A DNA stretch of 64,000 bases, taken from Lantana camara. Taxonomy: Eukaryota > Streptophyta > Magnoliopsida > Lamiales > Verbenaceae. A program made the position numbers and the translations under genes. Of the stretch, positions 44,202 to 55,203 are shown piece after piece. A model generated the notes under the pieces. That model was not told the origin of the DNA, did not search any database, and saw only the letters and a program-made list of their open reading frames with translations. The stretch spans positions 76,296,501 to 76,360,500 of the forward strand of contig CM074858.1 in assembly GCA_037501455.1 (NCBI GenBank). The letters run 5' to 3'. Numbering within the stretch: position 1 is the stretch's first letter; the number at the start of each line of letters is the position of its first letter.

Positions 44202-45188
44202 CTAAGGCTTTTGATTTCTTTTCCTCTTCTTATTGGTTCTTGCACGATCACATTCTGGGAACTTGTGCTCCGAAGACCCGCAAGCGTAGCATCTTCTTAG
44301 TCTTATCCAACACCCCTCATAGGTATGGTTGGTTCCCCCACAATGAGCGAACGGTTGGAACTCTCTCTCGGCTCTTGGTGTCTTCCGGGGTCTTACGCTT
44401 CTTCCCATGCCTTCCCTCAGTTTGTGTGCCCTATCGAGGGGGTTTCTCTTGTACTTGTAGGTTGGAACATGATCCCAACATAGGTGGTTGTTCCAATGCA
44501 TCTCCTTCTCCACCTCTTGTTTGGATCTAATTTTCAACCTTCAAAGCTCTTTTAGTGGCCTTTTCCCACGTACTTGTATCCTTAGAAATCAAAGCTTCCT
44601 TAAATTCATCCCGGAGGCCTTCCATGAAATGCCTTGTCTTCACTCGTTCGTCATTCATGACGTGGGGAACATACAGGCCTAATCCCTCGAACTCCTCCAA
44701 ATATTCCATGACCGTTCTATTTCCTTGCTTTAAGGCAAGAAATTCTTTAAGTCTTCGTTCTCTAAGCGTAACCGGTGTGTATCTCTTTCTAAATTCCCGA
44801 ACAAATACTTCCCATGTTAAATCTTCGCTTGTAGCTTCTATTTGTTGAGCAACTCTTGACCACCATTGTTTGGCTTGTCCTTGTAAGAGTAATGTGACGA
44901 GACGGACCATGTTTTGAGGGTTACATGGCCACATGTAAATATTCCCTCTCTCTCCATAAGCCATTCCTCCGCCCCAATATCATTATTTCCTCGGAATTGA
45001 GAAGGGTTAAAATCCATGAACTCCCGGTATAAGGTTGCAATTGGATCCATAGGTGGTACCACGGGTGGAGTTTGCCCTTGAGTCGATTGGAAGTGTTGGA
45101 ACATGGCGGCCACAAACTCCTTGACATTCAAAGGTGGTTGAGGGTGCGATTGAGAAGGTTGACCAGGGTTTTGTCGACGTGGAGGCAT
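44202..45188 (-). pseudogene. Gag of F, frameshifted
   Basis: Starts at ATG 45188 right after TTTCAGG (MPPRRQNPGQPSQSHP). Visible: NVKEFVAAMFQHFQ, then a frameshift around 44940; next frame has WWSRVAQQIEATSEDLTWEVF, REFRKRYTPVTLRERR and MEYLEEFEGLGLYVPHVMNDE; another shift near 44530 leads to the nucleocapsid. The first knuckle reads FAHCGGTNHTYEGC, having lost its first cysteine; the second, CYACGSSEHKFPEC, is complete. Related to C-type Gag. No protease or later domain follows. Not functional now. Confidence 0.88.
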
Positions 45189-45440
45189 CCTGAAATCTCA
45201 AGAATTATAATATGGATATGTGCATGTCGATTAGTAAGTACAAATGTCACATAATTAACTCAATTAAGAGAAATCAAGAGAAAAGGTGCACCACGTAGTA
45301 AAATAAATTCAACATAAGATAGAATTTCAAAGTCATACCATGCCAAACCATGATGTAAATGTACACATAGTCAAATTGTCCTAAGCCGTAAGACCTAGAC
45401 AGCCACAACACGACTCTGAACCCCGGTTTTGCAACCTGGG

Positions 45441-45451
45441 GCTCTGTACCA
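45441..45451 (-). other. F primer binding site, one base deleted
   Basis: Minus strand reads TGGTACAGAGC; the T of TGGTATCAGAGC is missing. Seven bases from the LTR end. Confidence 0.8.
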
Positions 45452-45458
45452 CCTTAGA

Positions 45459-48400
45459 TGTAACACCCCGCACGATGGGATGCCACATCCCCGTACCTAG
45501 ACCCAATCCACAAGTGAGATGGAAGCCCACACATGAACCGAGCATAGGCAAACGGGAGACACACACGCACGAAAGCTAGGCGGGACGCAGAGACCACCTA
45601 AAAAACAAAATGCAAAGTGCACGAATACGAAAGCTTAAATCCCTAATCCCGAAAATCATACATAAACATAAATCATAATTCACAAATCAAACGAGTTCGA
45701 ACTAGCCCTAGAAGCCTATCCCGAAATCCATATAAGGCAAATCATAATTCAAATTACATATACATGATCATCTTATACAAACTTAAACGAATTCGAATGC
45801 GAAATGCAAAGGACTCCAAACTTATACATAGATACGAAACAAAGCCGACTTCACGACCTCACACAAGCCGCCTAGCTCGAACCCAAAGCGAACCTGCAAA
45901 GCTAAAAACATGGGGAGGGAGGAGGGTCAGTCCACAGACTGAGTGAGGGGTTACACACGCACACTTACATATATATATAGAGCATAGCACGTGGTTGAAG
46001 CAATGTTCGTGAACCCGGGGTTAGTTTTTACATGCCAAAACATTTCACCGTGATAATATACATACAGGGAGCTTATCAAACAACCCGAACAAATCTTAGA
46101 TCATTCGTTTCTTAAGGCGTAAGCTTATTTTCATGCAGACTTGACACACACATTAGAACATAACTTATTAGGTTGAAAGCAAATCAAATTTTATCTTAGC
46201 TTAAGAGTCTAACCCCGTTTCACGAACTTATGACCGACAAACATAACTTAACGAAACTCGGAGGGTACGAGCGTAAAACCAACCAACTCCTTCATAACGC
46301 ACGAAGACTTAAGCACACAAACTCATAAAACACATACCTCCACTTACTCCGGTTGATGGGTGGGTTCTACATACCCAAACCATCCGCGCTTATATGTATG
46401 GGTCGTGAGTTTCATGACACTCACGCCCGAGGATTCCATTCCCCAACCAACCTCCTGGTGGGGTTCGGGTTGATCCTAAGTTGGAGAAGTGTCTTGGGGT
46501 TGCAACCGACAACCCCGATGGTCGTCCTGGGTCTCCCGAACCACACAACTCCGGGGCCCAAACTTACACTTACACTAACACAAAAATCAGATGCTTAAAC
46601 CCGCTAAACTTACACTTATAAATAGCACATGCATATCGTACGTACATATCACACCGACCTCAAAAGCATAACGAAAATCAAAGCTAAGCGTACATAGGCT
46701 TATATATAGCTCCATACTTTCAAACTTAAGGCAAGGCCAACATAAACGTATCTCACACATATCTAGATATATATAGAGGCTTATAGGTCAGTCGCATTCA
46801 AAACCGGCATGTTTCATTAGGGTATAACTATATCCTAACCTCACCTTACACCAACGAAGCCGAAGACACATGATCGATTCATCCCGGAATCAACTTTACG
46901 GACAAAACACCACCCTGGGTGCACCTGAACAAAACTGAAACCAAACATAAGACTTCGCCTCACAATGAACCATATAGACGCACGGCATATGCTTACACAC
47001 TTAAGGAATGCAATCACTTAGGCAAAGCTCATGTTCTTGTACACAATTAAGGTAATGCATTCATATAAGATAGCACTTAGTCATATACGAGCATACGAAA
47101 CACTTAACACTTAGAAACATGTCTTAGGTCATATAATTCATCATATCACATCAATTCATATTCATAAAAGGGCATATAGGAAGTTCAAAGATGTACAAGG
47201 CATGCACTTAGATCACATTAAGTCATATTGAGACATATCGGAACATAATTCACATATTTCAAGTTAAACAATCTCATGCATATCATACAACACATATAAT
47301 ATGTCATATATCAAGTTAGAAAAGCATAAATTTTATATAAGAGCAAAGACATAACATGCAAGGTGAGCAAACAAAGTACGTAGTCAATCATGCACGTAAG
47401 AGTACACATTAAAGCGCATAAGGCACAAATCAAATCAAACGAATTCAAAATCTTAATACAACACACATGACACATTATTCACACATAAAACATATCACAT
47501 TCAAGCATTAACAAGTCATAGCAAAGCATATCATACATATAAGTAAGCACATAACACATTAGGATCAAGATCGGGGAGGGAAACGAACAAAACGAGCAAG
47601 AAAACAAGTTCGGGAGCAAAAGGTGGCTGTCCCCCAGATCCAGGGCCGTGGATTTTTCTCAAAGGACAGATCCACGGCCGTGGATCTGAGTTACAAAAAG
47701 TCCCCACGCAGCTGCACCAAATCCACGGCCGTGGATGGTTTCAAGGCTTAAAATCCAAGGCCCTGGATTTGCTCCAGTCAAGAAAATCCGAAATTTTAGC
47801 CCCTAAACGCACCAAGAACTCAACCCACACTCAAGATAACACATAATGGAAGGATAATGAAGCAAACTCATGCGTCACAAGCCAAAAAATCGGACCAAGG
47901 AAGCAATAATCAAGCAAGGAGTGAAATGGAAGCAAACTCATGCAAAACCTTCAAATTCATTACTGGCAAAGTCATAAATTCTAACCTACCACCCAAATCA
48001 AGTTCATATATATCATAAATGAGGTCTTGGGATATAAAATCATGGTTCACACCAAAAGAAATTACAAGGAAGCAAGCAAGAATCATGAAATAATACAAAC
48101 CCTCACTATTCATCTCATAAGCCATATATCAAGCAATCCATGGTGAAAACTTGAAAAATGTGACTTAAAGAAACCACATAAACATGGAGAAGTCAAAAAT
48201 GAACTTACCTCTTCAATTGGGAGAGATTCGACGAAGCTTGAGTTCAATTCTTGGAGGAAGTGAATAGGAGCCCTCTTTCTTCTTTTCTTCTCTTCTCCTT
48301 CACATTTGGGGCTGATTTCTTTGTCTGAGGGAGAGGGGGGGACGAAAATGGGGCTAATAAGGGATATAGAGGAGTATATCTTGGTCATAAAGTCAAGGGT

Positions 48401-48974
48401 TAGGCTTAATTTGGGTTAAGGTGGGGCCCACAAGCAAGACTAGTCAACAAAAGTGTCTTCTTAGCGCAAGGTGCTCGTTCCGGTCAAATTTCGGAGGATC
48501 AAATGGGCTTAGAAAATTACAAAGTTAGATTCCTTGGTTTCATCTCTTCGTTTTGAGTCCAACGCATCTTCCAAAATTCGAATCCGAATTCCCGATCTCG
48601 AGTTACGCTTCCCGGAACACAAGGTGCCCTAAAATAAGTTAGGCCCTCGTGCCCCTAATAAATCCCGTTTTTTCAAAACGAGTCAAGAACTAAATAAAAA
48701 AAACTCTAAAACAAGTATAAAGCATATAAACACGTTCATAATCCACATAATTCATGCATGGTAAGTTGTTATAGAAATCGGGATTGAAAACGGGGTCGAA
48801 ACGTGTTAAAACGAAATAGAAGGGGGCTAAAACGTAAACTTTTAAAACATGAAACTCATAATGCACATTCAAAAGGCACATATGTCTTATAATTTCATGC
48901 TTTAATTAATTAAAAGTGCACTTAGCACAGTCGTGACGTCTGTACCTGGAAAACCGAAGAGTTGGGATGTTACA
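45459..48974 (-). mobile_element. F 5' LTR
   Basis: 3516 bp, TGTAACACCCCGCAC to GGGATGTTACA on the plus strand. Intact counterpart of 36157-40376 and the empty site for both the MITE and X. Same leader-like features in minus sense. No gene. Confidence 0.93.
47638..47770 (-). repeat. Palindrome cluster of F 5' LTR
   Basis: 47638-47653, 47668-47687 (perfect AGATCCACGGCCGTGGATCT), 47721-47736 (perfect), 47751-47770. Confidence 0.92.
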
Positions 48975-48979
48975 GGATC

Positions 48980-49827
48980 TAATTGTTCCTCTTCTACCGG
49001 CATAGTCTCCATCTCATCTCGGAAATACTTCCTCAATTGTGATACATGAAACACATTACGGATTCCCGTGAGATTCGGAGGCAAATCCAAGCGACAAGCA
49101 ACTTCTCAAATATAATCTACAATCTCAAACGGACCAATGAACCTTACATTCAACTTACCACCCTTTCCAATTCGTGAGAAACCCTTTCTAGGCGTTGCCT
49201 TCAAGAAAACCCGATTACCCACTTCGAATTTCAAGTCTTTCCTTCTCCGGTCGGCATAACTCTTTTGCCGGTCTTGTGCCGCTTTCATGTGTTTCTTAAT
49301 CTTCTCTACCTTCTCAATTGATCTCTTAATGACATCGGGTTCGGTTCCTAGCTCTAACCCGTCTTCCTCAATTTATTTCCATTTCTCAAGATCCCAATAG
49401 GGAGGGGATCTCAACTTATGGCCATACAAAGCTTCATACGGCGCCATCTAAACTTATGTTAGCGGGTATCCCATGCAATCTCACAATTTCTCGGTGATAC
49501 AACTCCGCTAATTTCTCCACTTTATTGGTTGATCGAATCGGTAGAAAGTGTGCAGATTTAGTGAAGCGATCTACAATAACCCAAATTCCATCATATCCCT
49601 TTTGTACTCACGGAAGTCCGGTCATGAAATCCATGGTGACTTGTTCCCATTTTCACTTGGGTATAGGTACCGGTTGTAACTTTCCCGCCGGTAGTTGATG
49701 TTCGGCCTTAACAGGTTGACAAAACGGAGATCTCTTAACAAAATTAGCCACATCCCGTTTCATACCGTGCCACCAAAAGTACTTCTTAAGATCCCAGTAC
49801 ATCTCGTTTCCACACGGATACATCGTA
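48980..49827 (-). pseudogene. Integrase of H, with a core deletion
   Basis: Minus-strand pol between the G and F insertions. From right: zinc finger remains (MYPCGNEMYWDLKKYFWWHG, then RSPFCQPVKAEHQLPAGKL with the first Cys of CxxC lost), the core start, then at about 49446 the sequence jumps from LHGIPANIS to [11 protein letters not shown]. In B these lie about 80 residues apart, so the second Asp and the Glu of the D-D-35-E triad are gone. Then [66 protein letters not shown]. Ends at the F target site. Dead gene. Confidence 0.88.
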
Positions 49828-49832
49828 TAAAC

Positions 49833-52823
49833 TGTAGCACCCCAAGCGATGGGGCACCACACCCCCGCACTATGGCCCGACACGTGTACGAAATGGAAAG
49901 TCCGCACACCCACCAAGTCACAGCGAACGGGTGACAAACAAAACCCAACCTAAGCTAGGCGGTACCTAAACCCTGTACAAGCGCAAATATGCAAGACCTG
50001 AATGCGGAAGCGATACAAAATATGAATTCTAAAAAACCTTAATCAGCAATCATAATTCATATATTTCAAAAAGTAACTCAACATCAGCTAAACGGGTTCA
50101 ACTGTCCTAGAAACCTGTCCCGATCAAACATATAATCAAAACGGGTTCATCTAAACCGAGCACCTATCCTAACCTGTCCCGAAATTCATACATCCAAATC
50201 ATGAGTACCAACCTGTATAATATATACATATCATATACATAGTGTCCTACCCAAATCAAAACAAGGTATTTAACAAATCAAACAGACCGACACAGACTCA
50301 ACAAACCCGACTCAAGGCCGCCTAGCTCAAACCTACAAGAACTGAAAAGTGGAAAAGAAGGGGGAGGGTCAGTCTCTAGAAGACTGAGTGAGCAGGAGCG
50401 ATACATATATATAAAAACATGCACATGCAAGTCATAAATCCCGAGCAAGGTTTTATTTAAAGTTAGTTCCCAAAAAGGGCAAAAGAATGACTCAGCAATG
50501 CTCAGACTTTACGACTATTCATATTAAATTCATTAAGTTCATAATTCATACATAATCAATAAGGCTTGGCGAGTGAGCGTGCATCATCTCCAACCAAACT
50601 CCGACCGTGTACGACAAACATCATTAATACCTTAGATAGGTGGTCATGCAATATATCATAATACACACAGATCATGTATCATATCCTAAACATATTCGTT
50701 TGGGTAATCCGTGTCCCGTCTTTCCCGCACGGTGCCTATCAATCATAACATAATCATAATCATAATCATAAATAAGTTCCAACCTTCTTCCTCCGGGTGA
50801 TGGCCGGGTGATCGGCCCGAACCATCCAATCATTGACCAAAAGGGGTTACATGACTCCCCAGATGGCACTCAGCTCCCTTTCCCCGCCAATCTCCTGGCG
50901 AGGTCCGGTACTGCCGTTAAACATAAGTGGAATCAGCACATGGGATCACCGTCGGCCCTTGCCTCCCCGGATAGCCACATGTACTGAATTCCTGGGCCTG
51001 TGAACATATCATACATGCATAATCTTGCCAAAACATTTCATTTCATAAGAAACATAACATATTTCATAATTCATTTGAAAGGGTTTACTCGATCAATATT
51101 TACTCGATGACTTTACTTTAAAAGTAACATATATATAATCATAAGGTTTTGGCCAAAGCTTTTCACATAACGGTTGTAGGATTTAATATATAACTAGAAC
51201 GAAAACACCCTCACCTGGTACCAAACGAAGCCAACCCAAAAGCAAATGGTCCACCCCGGAACCTGCACTACCACAAGTCACCACCCCGGGTGCACCTGTA
51301 CCAACTGATCACACAAAACACAGAACCAAAACTCAGACTCAGACTCAGACAACCATATAAAGACGCACGGCACATGCTCAAGTACTTAAGAAATGCAATC
51401 ACAAAAGCCTAGCTCATAATCATACTAATTACTTGTAAAATAAAATATCGCATAACTCAACATATTCATAAAGTAGATCAAGAGATGTTCTTAAGCACAA
51501 TTAATTTAAATAAACAAAATGAAAAGGCAATGCATGTGACATTATTTCATATAAATTCCTATATCAAATAACCAATTTATATTCGTACGAATAACGTATT
51601 TCTTAAGTGCAAACGTTCTAATTTAATCATATAAGTTTCATACAATTCATATATCGCATAATAGGATTATTTCAATTTAAGTGATTAGACTAATTAAAAA
51701 GCTTCAAGCTTAACCATAATAATTTATCTTAATCGAAATCATAATTAGCATAAATGTTTATCAATCGACAAGGATTAATTGAAATCATACAATTTATATG
51801 TTTAGTGAAATTACACATACACCCCTTCAAGTTTAAACAAATAGCATGAATTCAACATATCGGGGTCCAATTTGCGAATCAATATATTCATACCTATCAC
51901 ATTTCACTTAATACATGATTTTATATCCGTTGGCATACATATTGATCGACAAATACAACAATACACAATTTATTGCAATTAAAACAATTAATTCCAAATA
52001 TTCAAATTATACAAAACAAATCACAATAAATCAGCCGGGCAACCGATTGACGAACGGAAAGTCGCGTTGAACTCACCACAACGAGAGGAACTTGCTGTCC
52101 GAAGGTCGCCGAAATGCCGCCACCACAGCCGGCTGAACAGTCACCGGCCGCCACCGGAACACCGCCTCCGGTGGTCGGAAAAATCCCCGGAAGGACAGAA
52201 ACGTGTGCCTCGGCCTGTTTGACAAAAGCCCTCAACCAATTTCAGCAAATAGCAAACACGTCGGACTTCGTTGACGAAAAACCGAACCAAATTCCAAGGA
52301 CGAAAACTGAAATTAAATACAAACCGCGAAACGGAAATGAAATCCGAGCATACCGTTGGAAAGCCCGTAACGAGCCCTACAAAAGCCCCAAGTCAAATCA
52401 CCGGAAAAATCGCCGGAAAAAGAAGCCGCCGGTCCAGGCCGGTTCACCACTGGTTCACCACCGGTCCGCCGCCAACGGCCGGTTCCTGGAACGCCGTGCC
52501 ATCCGCTATGTTCCATTATTTCAAGCAACTTTTGTAAAGGGAACACCACCAAAACCCGCCGGAAAATGGCCGAACCGTCACCCCAAAGCTGCGCCGCTGC
52601 TACCTTGCCGGAAAATCCCATTTCCGGTCACTTCCTTGCCAAGCCAATGCCGGAAATGGAACCAGGAGCCCGAAAAACCCTGGAAACCGTTGAAGTTTGT
52701 CGGAAAAAGTCTCCGAAAAGCGGCGGGAGGAGCCGCTACAGTGACGCTCCGCCGCCGCGACCACTTCAGGCGGCGCGTGAGCCGCCGTCCAGCCACCAAT
52801 GGCCGCGCTGTTAACACTGGAGT
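49833..52823 (-). mobile_element. G 3' LTR, truncated
   Basis: Matches 55204-58199 closely and stops at CACTGGAGT (52823). The 639 bp that should follow, and the polypurine tract, are missing. Contains hairpin CGCCAATCTCCTGGCG (50885-50900), the CAGTC..GACTG hairpin near 50370, an 81-nt exon-like block (51215-51295) and a GC-rich stretch (52080-52823) full of CCGGAAAA/TTTTCCGG. Long frames in that stretch, such as 52114-52869, come from base composition and differ between the copies. Confidence 0.9.
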
Positions 52824-52882
52824 CGCACCCTCATCGCTTGCTAGCTGCTGTCAGGCCACCCGTAACTAAGCCGCAACAAACA

Positions 52883-53249
52883 AGAGAGAATCCCATCTCT
52901 CAGCACGCAACAGAGAGAGCCCCGTCTCCCAGCACATCAAAAGAGAGAACCCCGTTCCTCAGGCACAGAATTGAGAGAACCCCGTCTCTCAACCAAGTAA
53001 TCGAGAGAGCCCCGTCTCTCAACCTAAGTCTGGCAGACTTCCACATCTTCCAAACATTCTAGTTTGAGAAAATCCAGCATTTAAACCCCTAAATTCAAGA
53101 GGATCCAGCATCTCCCAAATATCTAACTCCAAGAGAATCCAGCATCTCTTGCTCACATAATTAGAAAGAATCCAACATCTTTCTATCACATAAATAGGGA
53201 GAATCCCACATCTCCCTAACACATAAATAGAGAGATCTCAATAACTCTC
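52883..53249. repeat. Twelve-unit hairpin minisatellite in G internal region
   Basis: Units of 30-34 bp, each an inverted repeat with 6-7-bp arms and a centre like ATCCCA or ACCCCG. Examples: GAGAGAACCCCGTCTCTC (52973), AGAAAGA...TCTTTCT (53164), AGGGAGA...TCTCCCT (53195), AGAGAGA...TCTCTCT (53228), CAAGAGA...TCTCTTG (53129). The arms change together from unit to unit. Just inside the truncated LTR end. Confidence 0.9.
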
Positions 53250-55184
53250 TAGCACACAAGTCCACTTACTCAGCATTCAAACATACACACGTCAAAATAA
53301 CACTGGATGCAAAACATGGGATGCATGTATAGTGTACCTTTACACGACTGATTTCGGTATCCCTAGAGTATAGATTCATCATCCATGCTCAACTCAAGGG
53401 GGATATCGCGATGGGATCACTGTAAAATAAAATTATAATATGTATGTATGTGCATGAAGGGTTAGTGAGCCATTTAGGAAATTATAAACACTAAAGCACG
53501 AACAAGCCACGCAAGCATGTAATCCATTCAGTTTACAAGAATTCACAACATCTAAAAAAATTTTTAAGTTATGAAAATTAAAGCAGTTAGCCACGTTATT
53601 ACAATCGAGCAACACCAAACATTACACGTTGTCACATACATCAAGAAAAATAAAATATAATTACTTGTAAAATGCATGAGTGCAAATGCCATGAATGCTT
53701 AAGGTACCGTTCACCGTGGAATTGAAGTCGAGGTTGGTAATTCTTTAATTTGGAAGGATAATCGAATCCTTGACTGGCACTGGTTCCAATCCTTCGTTCA
53801 AACTTGCATTCTTTAATATTCCCTCATATTCTTGGGTACCCAAATGATCTTGGACCGCCTCACTTAATTCTCGGAGTAAAGTGATCGCATCTTTGATGCA
53901 GTCATTGATTCTCCCGAGAGTTCACAATTGCCGCGAGCAAACATATTAATGACGAGGTGGGTCTCTTGAAATCCCAATAAAATCCTCGGTAATCGGGAAT
54001 TGCTATTTCTTCCATCGGGAAAATCTCTCAGGACCATCGTGGGGAAATAAATGAAGAATCTTTAAACGATCTTACTTAGTACACCGTCACTGTAAATGAT
54101 GCCCCTATCCTTAATATTTGGTGGAGTTGATCTTCAATGACCTCAGCACTAAGTCCCATAGCTTACAAAATTTTCCCCCTTTTTCCTTTGTGTAAGAGTA
54201 ACTACTCTGGTGGTGTCTCTATAATAGTAACCCGATTCCCTCTTTAAAATTTTCTGAATTGTACAAGTGCCTTGATTCCTTCATTGTCACCTCATGCCAT
54301 TCAGATTTAGAAATTCTGACTTCCTTATAAAATTTGCTAACCCCGAGTACCTCCAAGTAGTTAAGTATATATCCTGAAGGCACCTCGTTAATTAAAAGGT
54401 CTCTTGCTTCCCTTGTATACCGACATCTTCTTTTATCCACTCTATACCCCGAGTTTGTTAAATCAACTGTCCACTTTCTGATCCACTCCTATTCAGATCC
54501 CAATGCAGCTTCCACTAAAATCAGTACTCGTTGAAACAGGTAACAAAATCACCTAAATATAACCACAAAACTAATGCATGCGGGATTAGGGATGTAAATG
54601 GCAGGCACTCATATCCAGCAAAGAAGGCAATCAGGCACATAGGACAAATGTTCAAAATAATTATAATTTAATCCAATGCATGATGCACGTGCTATGAATG
54701 CATAATACCTGTTTCCATAAGGTTAGCATCTAGATATTGTTGAATTCTTTCAGAAATCCATTTATCCTTTATTCAAGTAATCAAGGCATGGTAGTTTTGA
54801 ATCTTCTGTCATCAATTTATAGAAGCGGGAAATGTTGTCACGATCAATTAAAAATTGTGTCATCAAGACAACTCCCTGCAATTCACAAATTGAATAAATA
54901 TCTATGCACGCGGGTTAGTACGTGGATATGTCAAGTAATAAAAACAATTAAGAACACTTAAGTAATGCAGAAGCAGTACGTAATTTAAAAAAAAAATTTA
55001 AACATAACATTGATAATTTTGAGAAGATCGTAATCATAGTCTGCACATAATCACACAAGCTCAGACAAATTCAAACAGAGAAATCAAAATTTCACATCAA
55101 ACGAACGCAATGCACAAGTATTCCTATGCCGTCCGACCTAAACTGACACGACACGACCCCAGAGCACCGTTTCTGAACCTGGTA
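53250..55184 (-). other. Internal region of G with exon/intron-like sequence, function unknown
   Basis: No gag, protease, RT or integrase motif. On the minus strand there is a 177-nt block (54709-54885) preceded by a TACTAAC branch point and TTGCAG and followed by AACAG/GTATTATG. One frame is open for its first 37 codons (GVVLMTQFLIDRDNISRFYK...) and then stops. A second open stretch at 54219-54440 (minus) reads MDKRRCRYTREARDLLINEV and onward for 73 residues. Donor-like motifs of the form CAG/GTAYNNTGCATTCATGGCA recur near 53707 and 53340. It may be captured host sequence or a decayed, spliced element gene. I do not recognise the product. Confidence 0.45.
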
Positions 55185-55196
55185 GCTCTGATACCA
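55185..55196 (-). other. G primer binding site (initiator tRNA-Met)
   Basis: Minus strand TGGTATCAGAGC, intact, 7 bases from the LTR. Confidence 0.93.
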
Positions 55197-55203
55197 CTTA
55201 AGA

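Larger units (their letters stand above)
36157..48974 (-). mobile_element. Element F: non-autonomous gag-only LTR retrotransposon
   Basis: Target duplication GGATC at 36152-36156 and 48975-48979. LTRs are about 3.5 kb and the internal domain is only 1875 bp (43584-45458), carrying a broken gag and no pol. This layout matches what has been called TR-GAG. X and a MITE sit in its 3' LTR. LTR start (minus) TGTAACATCCCAACTC, end GTGCGGGGTGTTACA. Reverse transcription and integration must have been supplied by other elements. Confidence 0.92.

Noticed and set aside
52114..52869. 251-codon open frame in the G LTR (Pro/Arg-rich), and a 199-codon version at 57643-58242
   Set aside because: Overlapping long frames exist on both strands because the stretch is GC-rich; the two LTR copies differ in frame and end, and no domain is visible.
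52883..53249. Possible CRISPR array (regular 30-34-bp repeats)
   Set aside because: No constant repeat with unique spacers; each unit is itself an inverted repeat, and the context is a plant retrotransposon.
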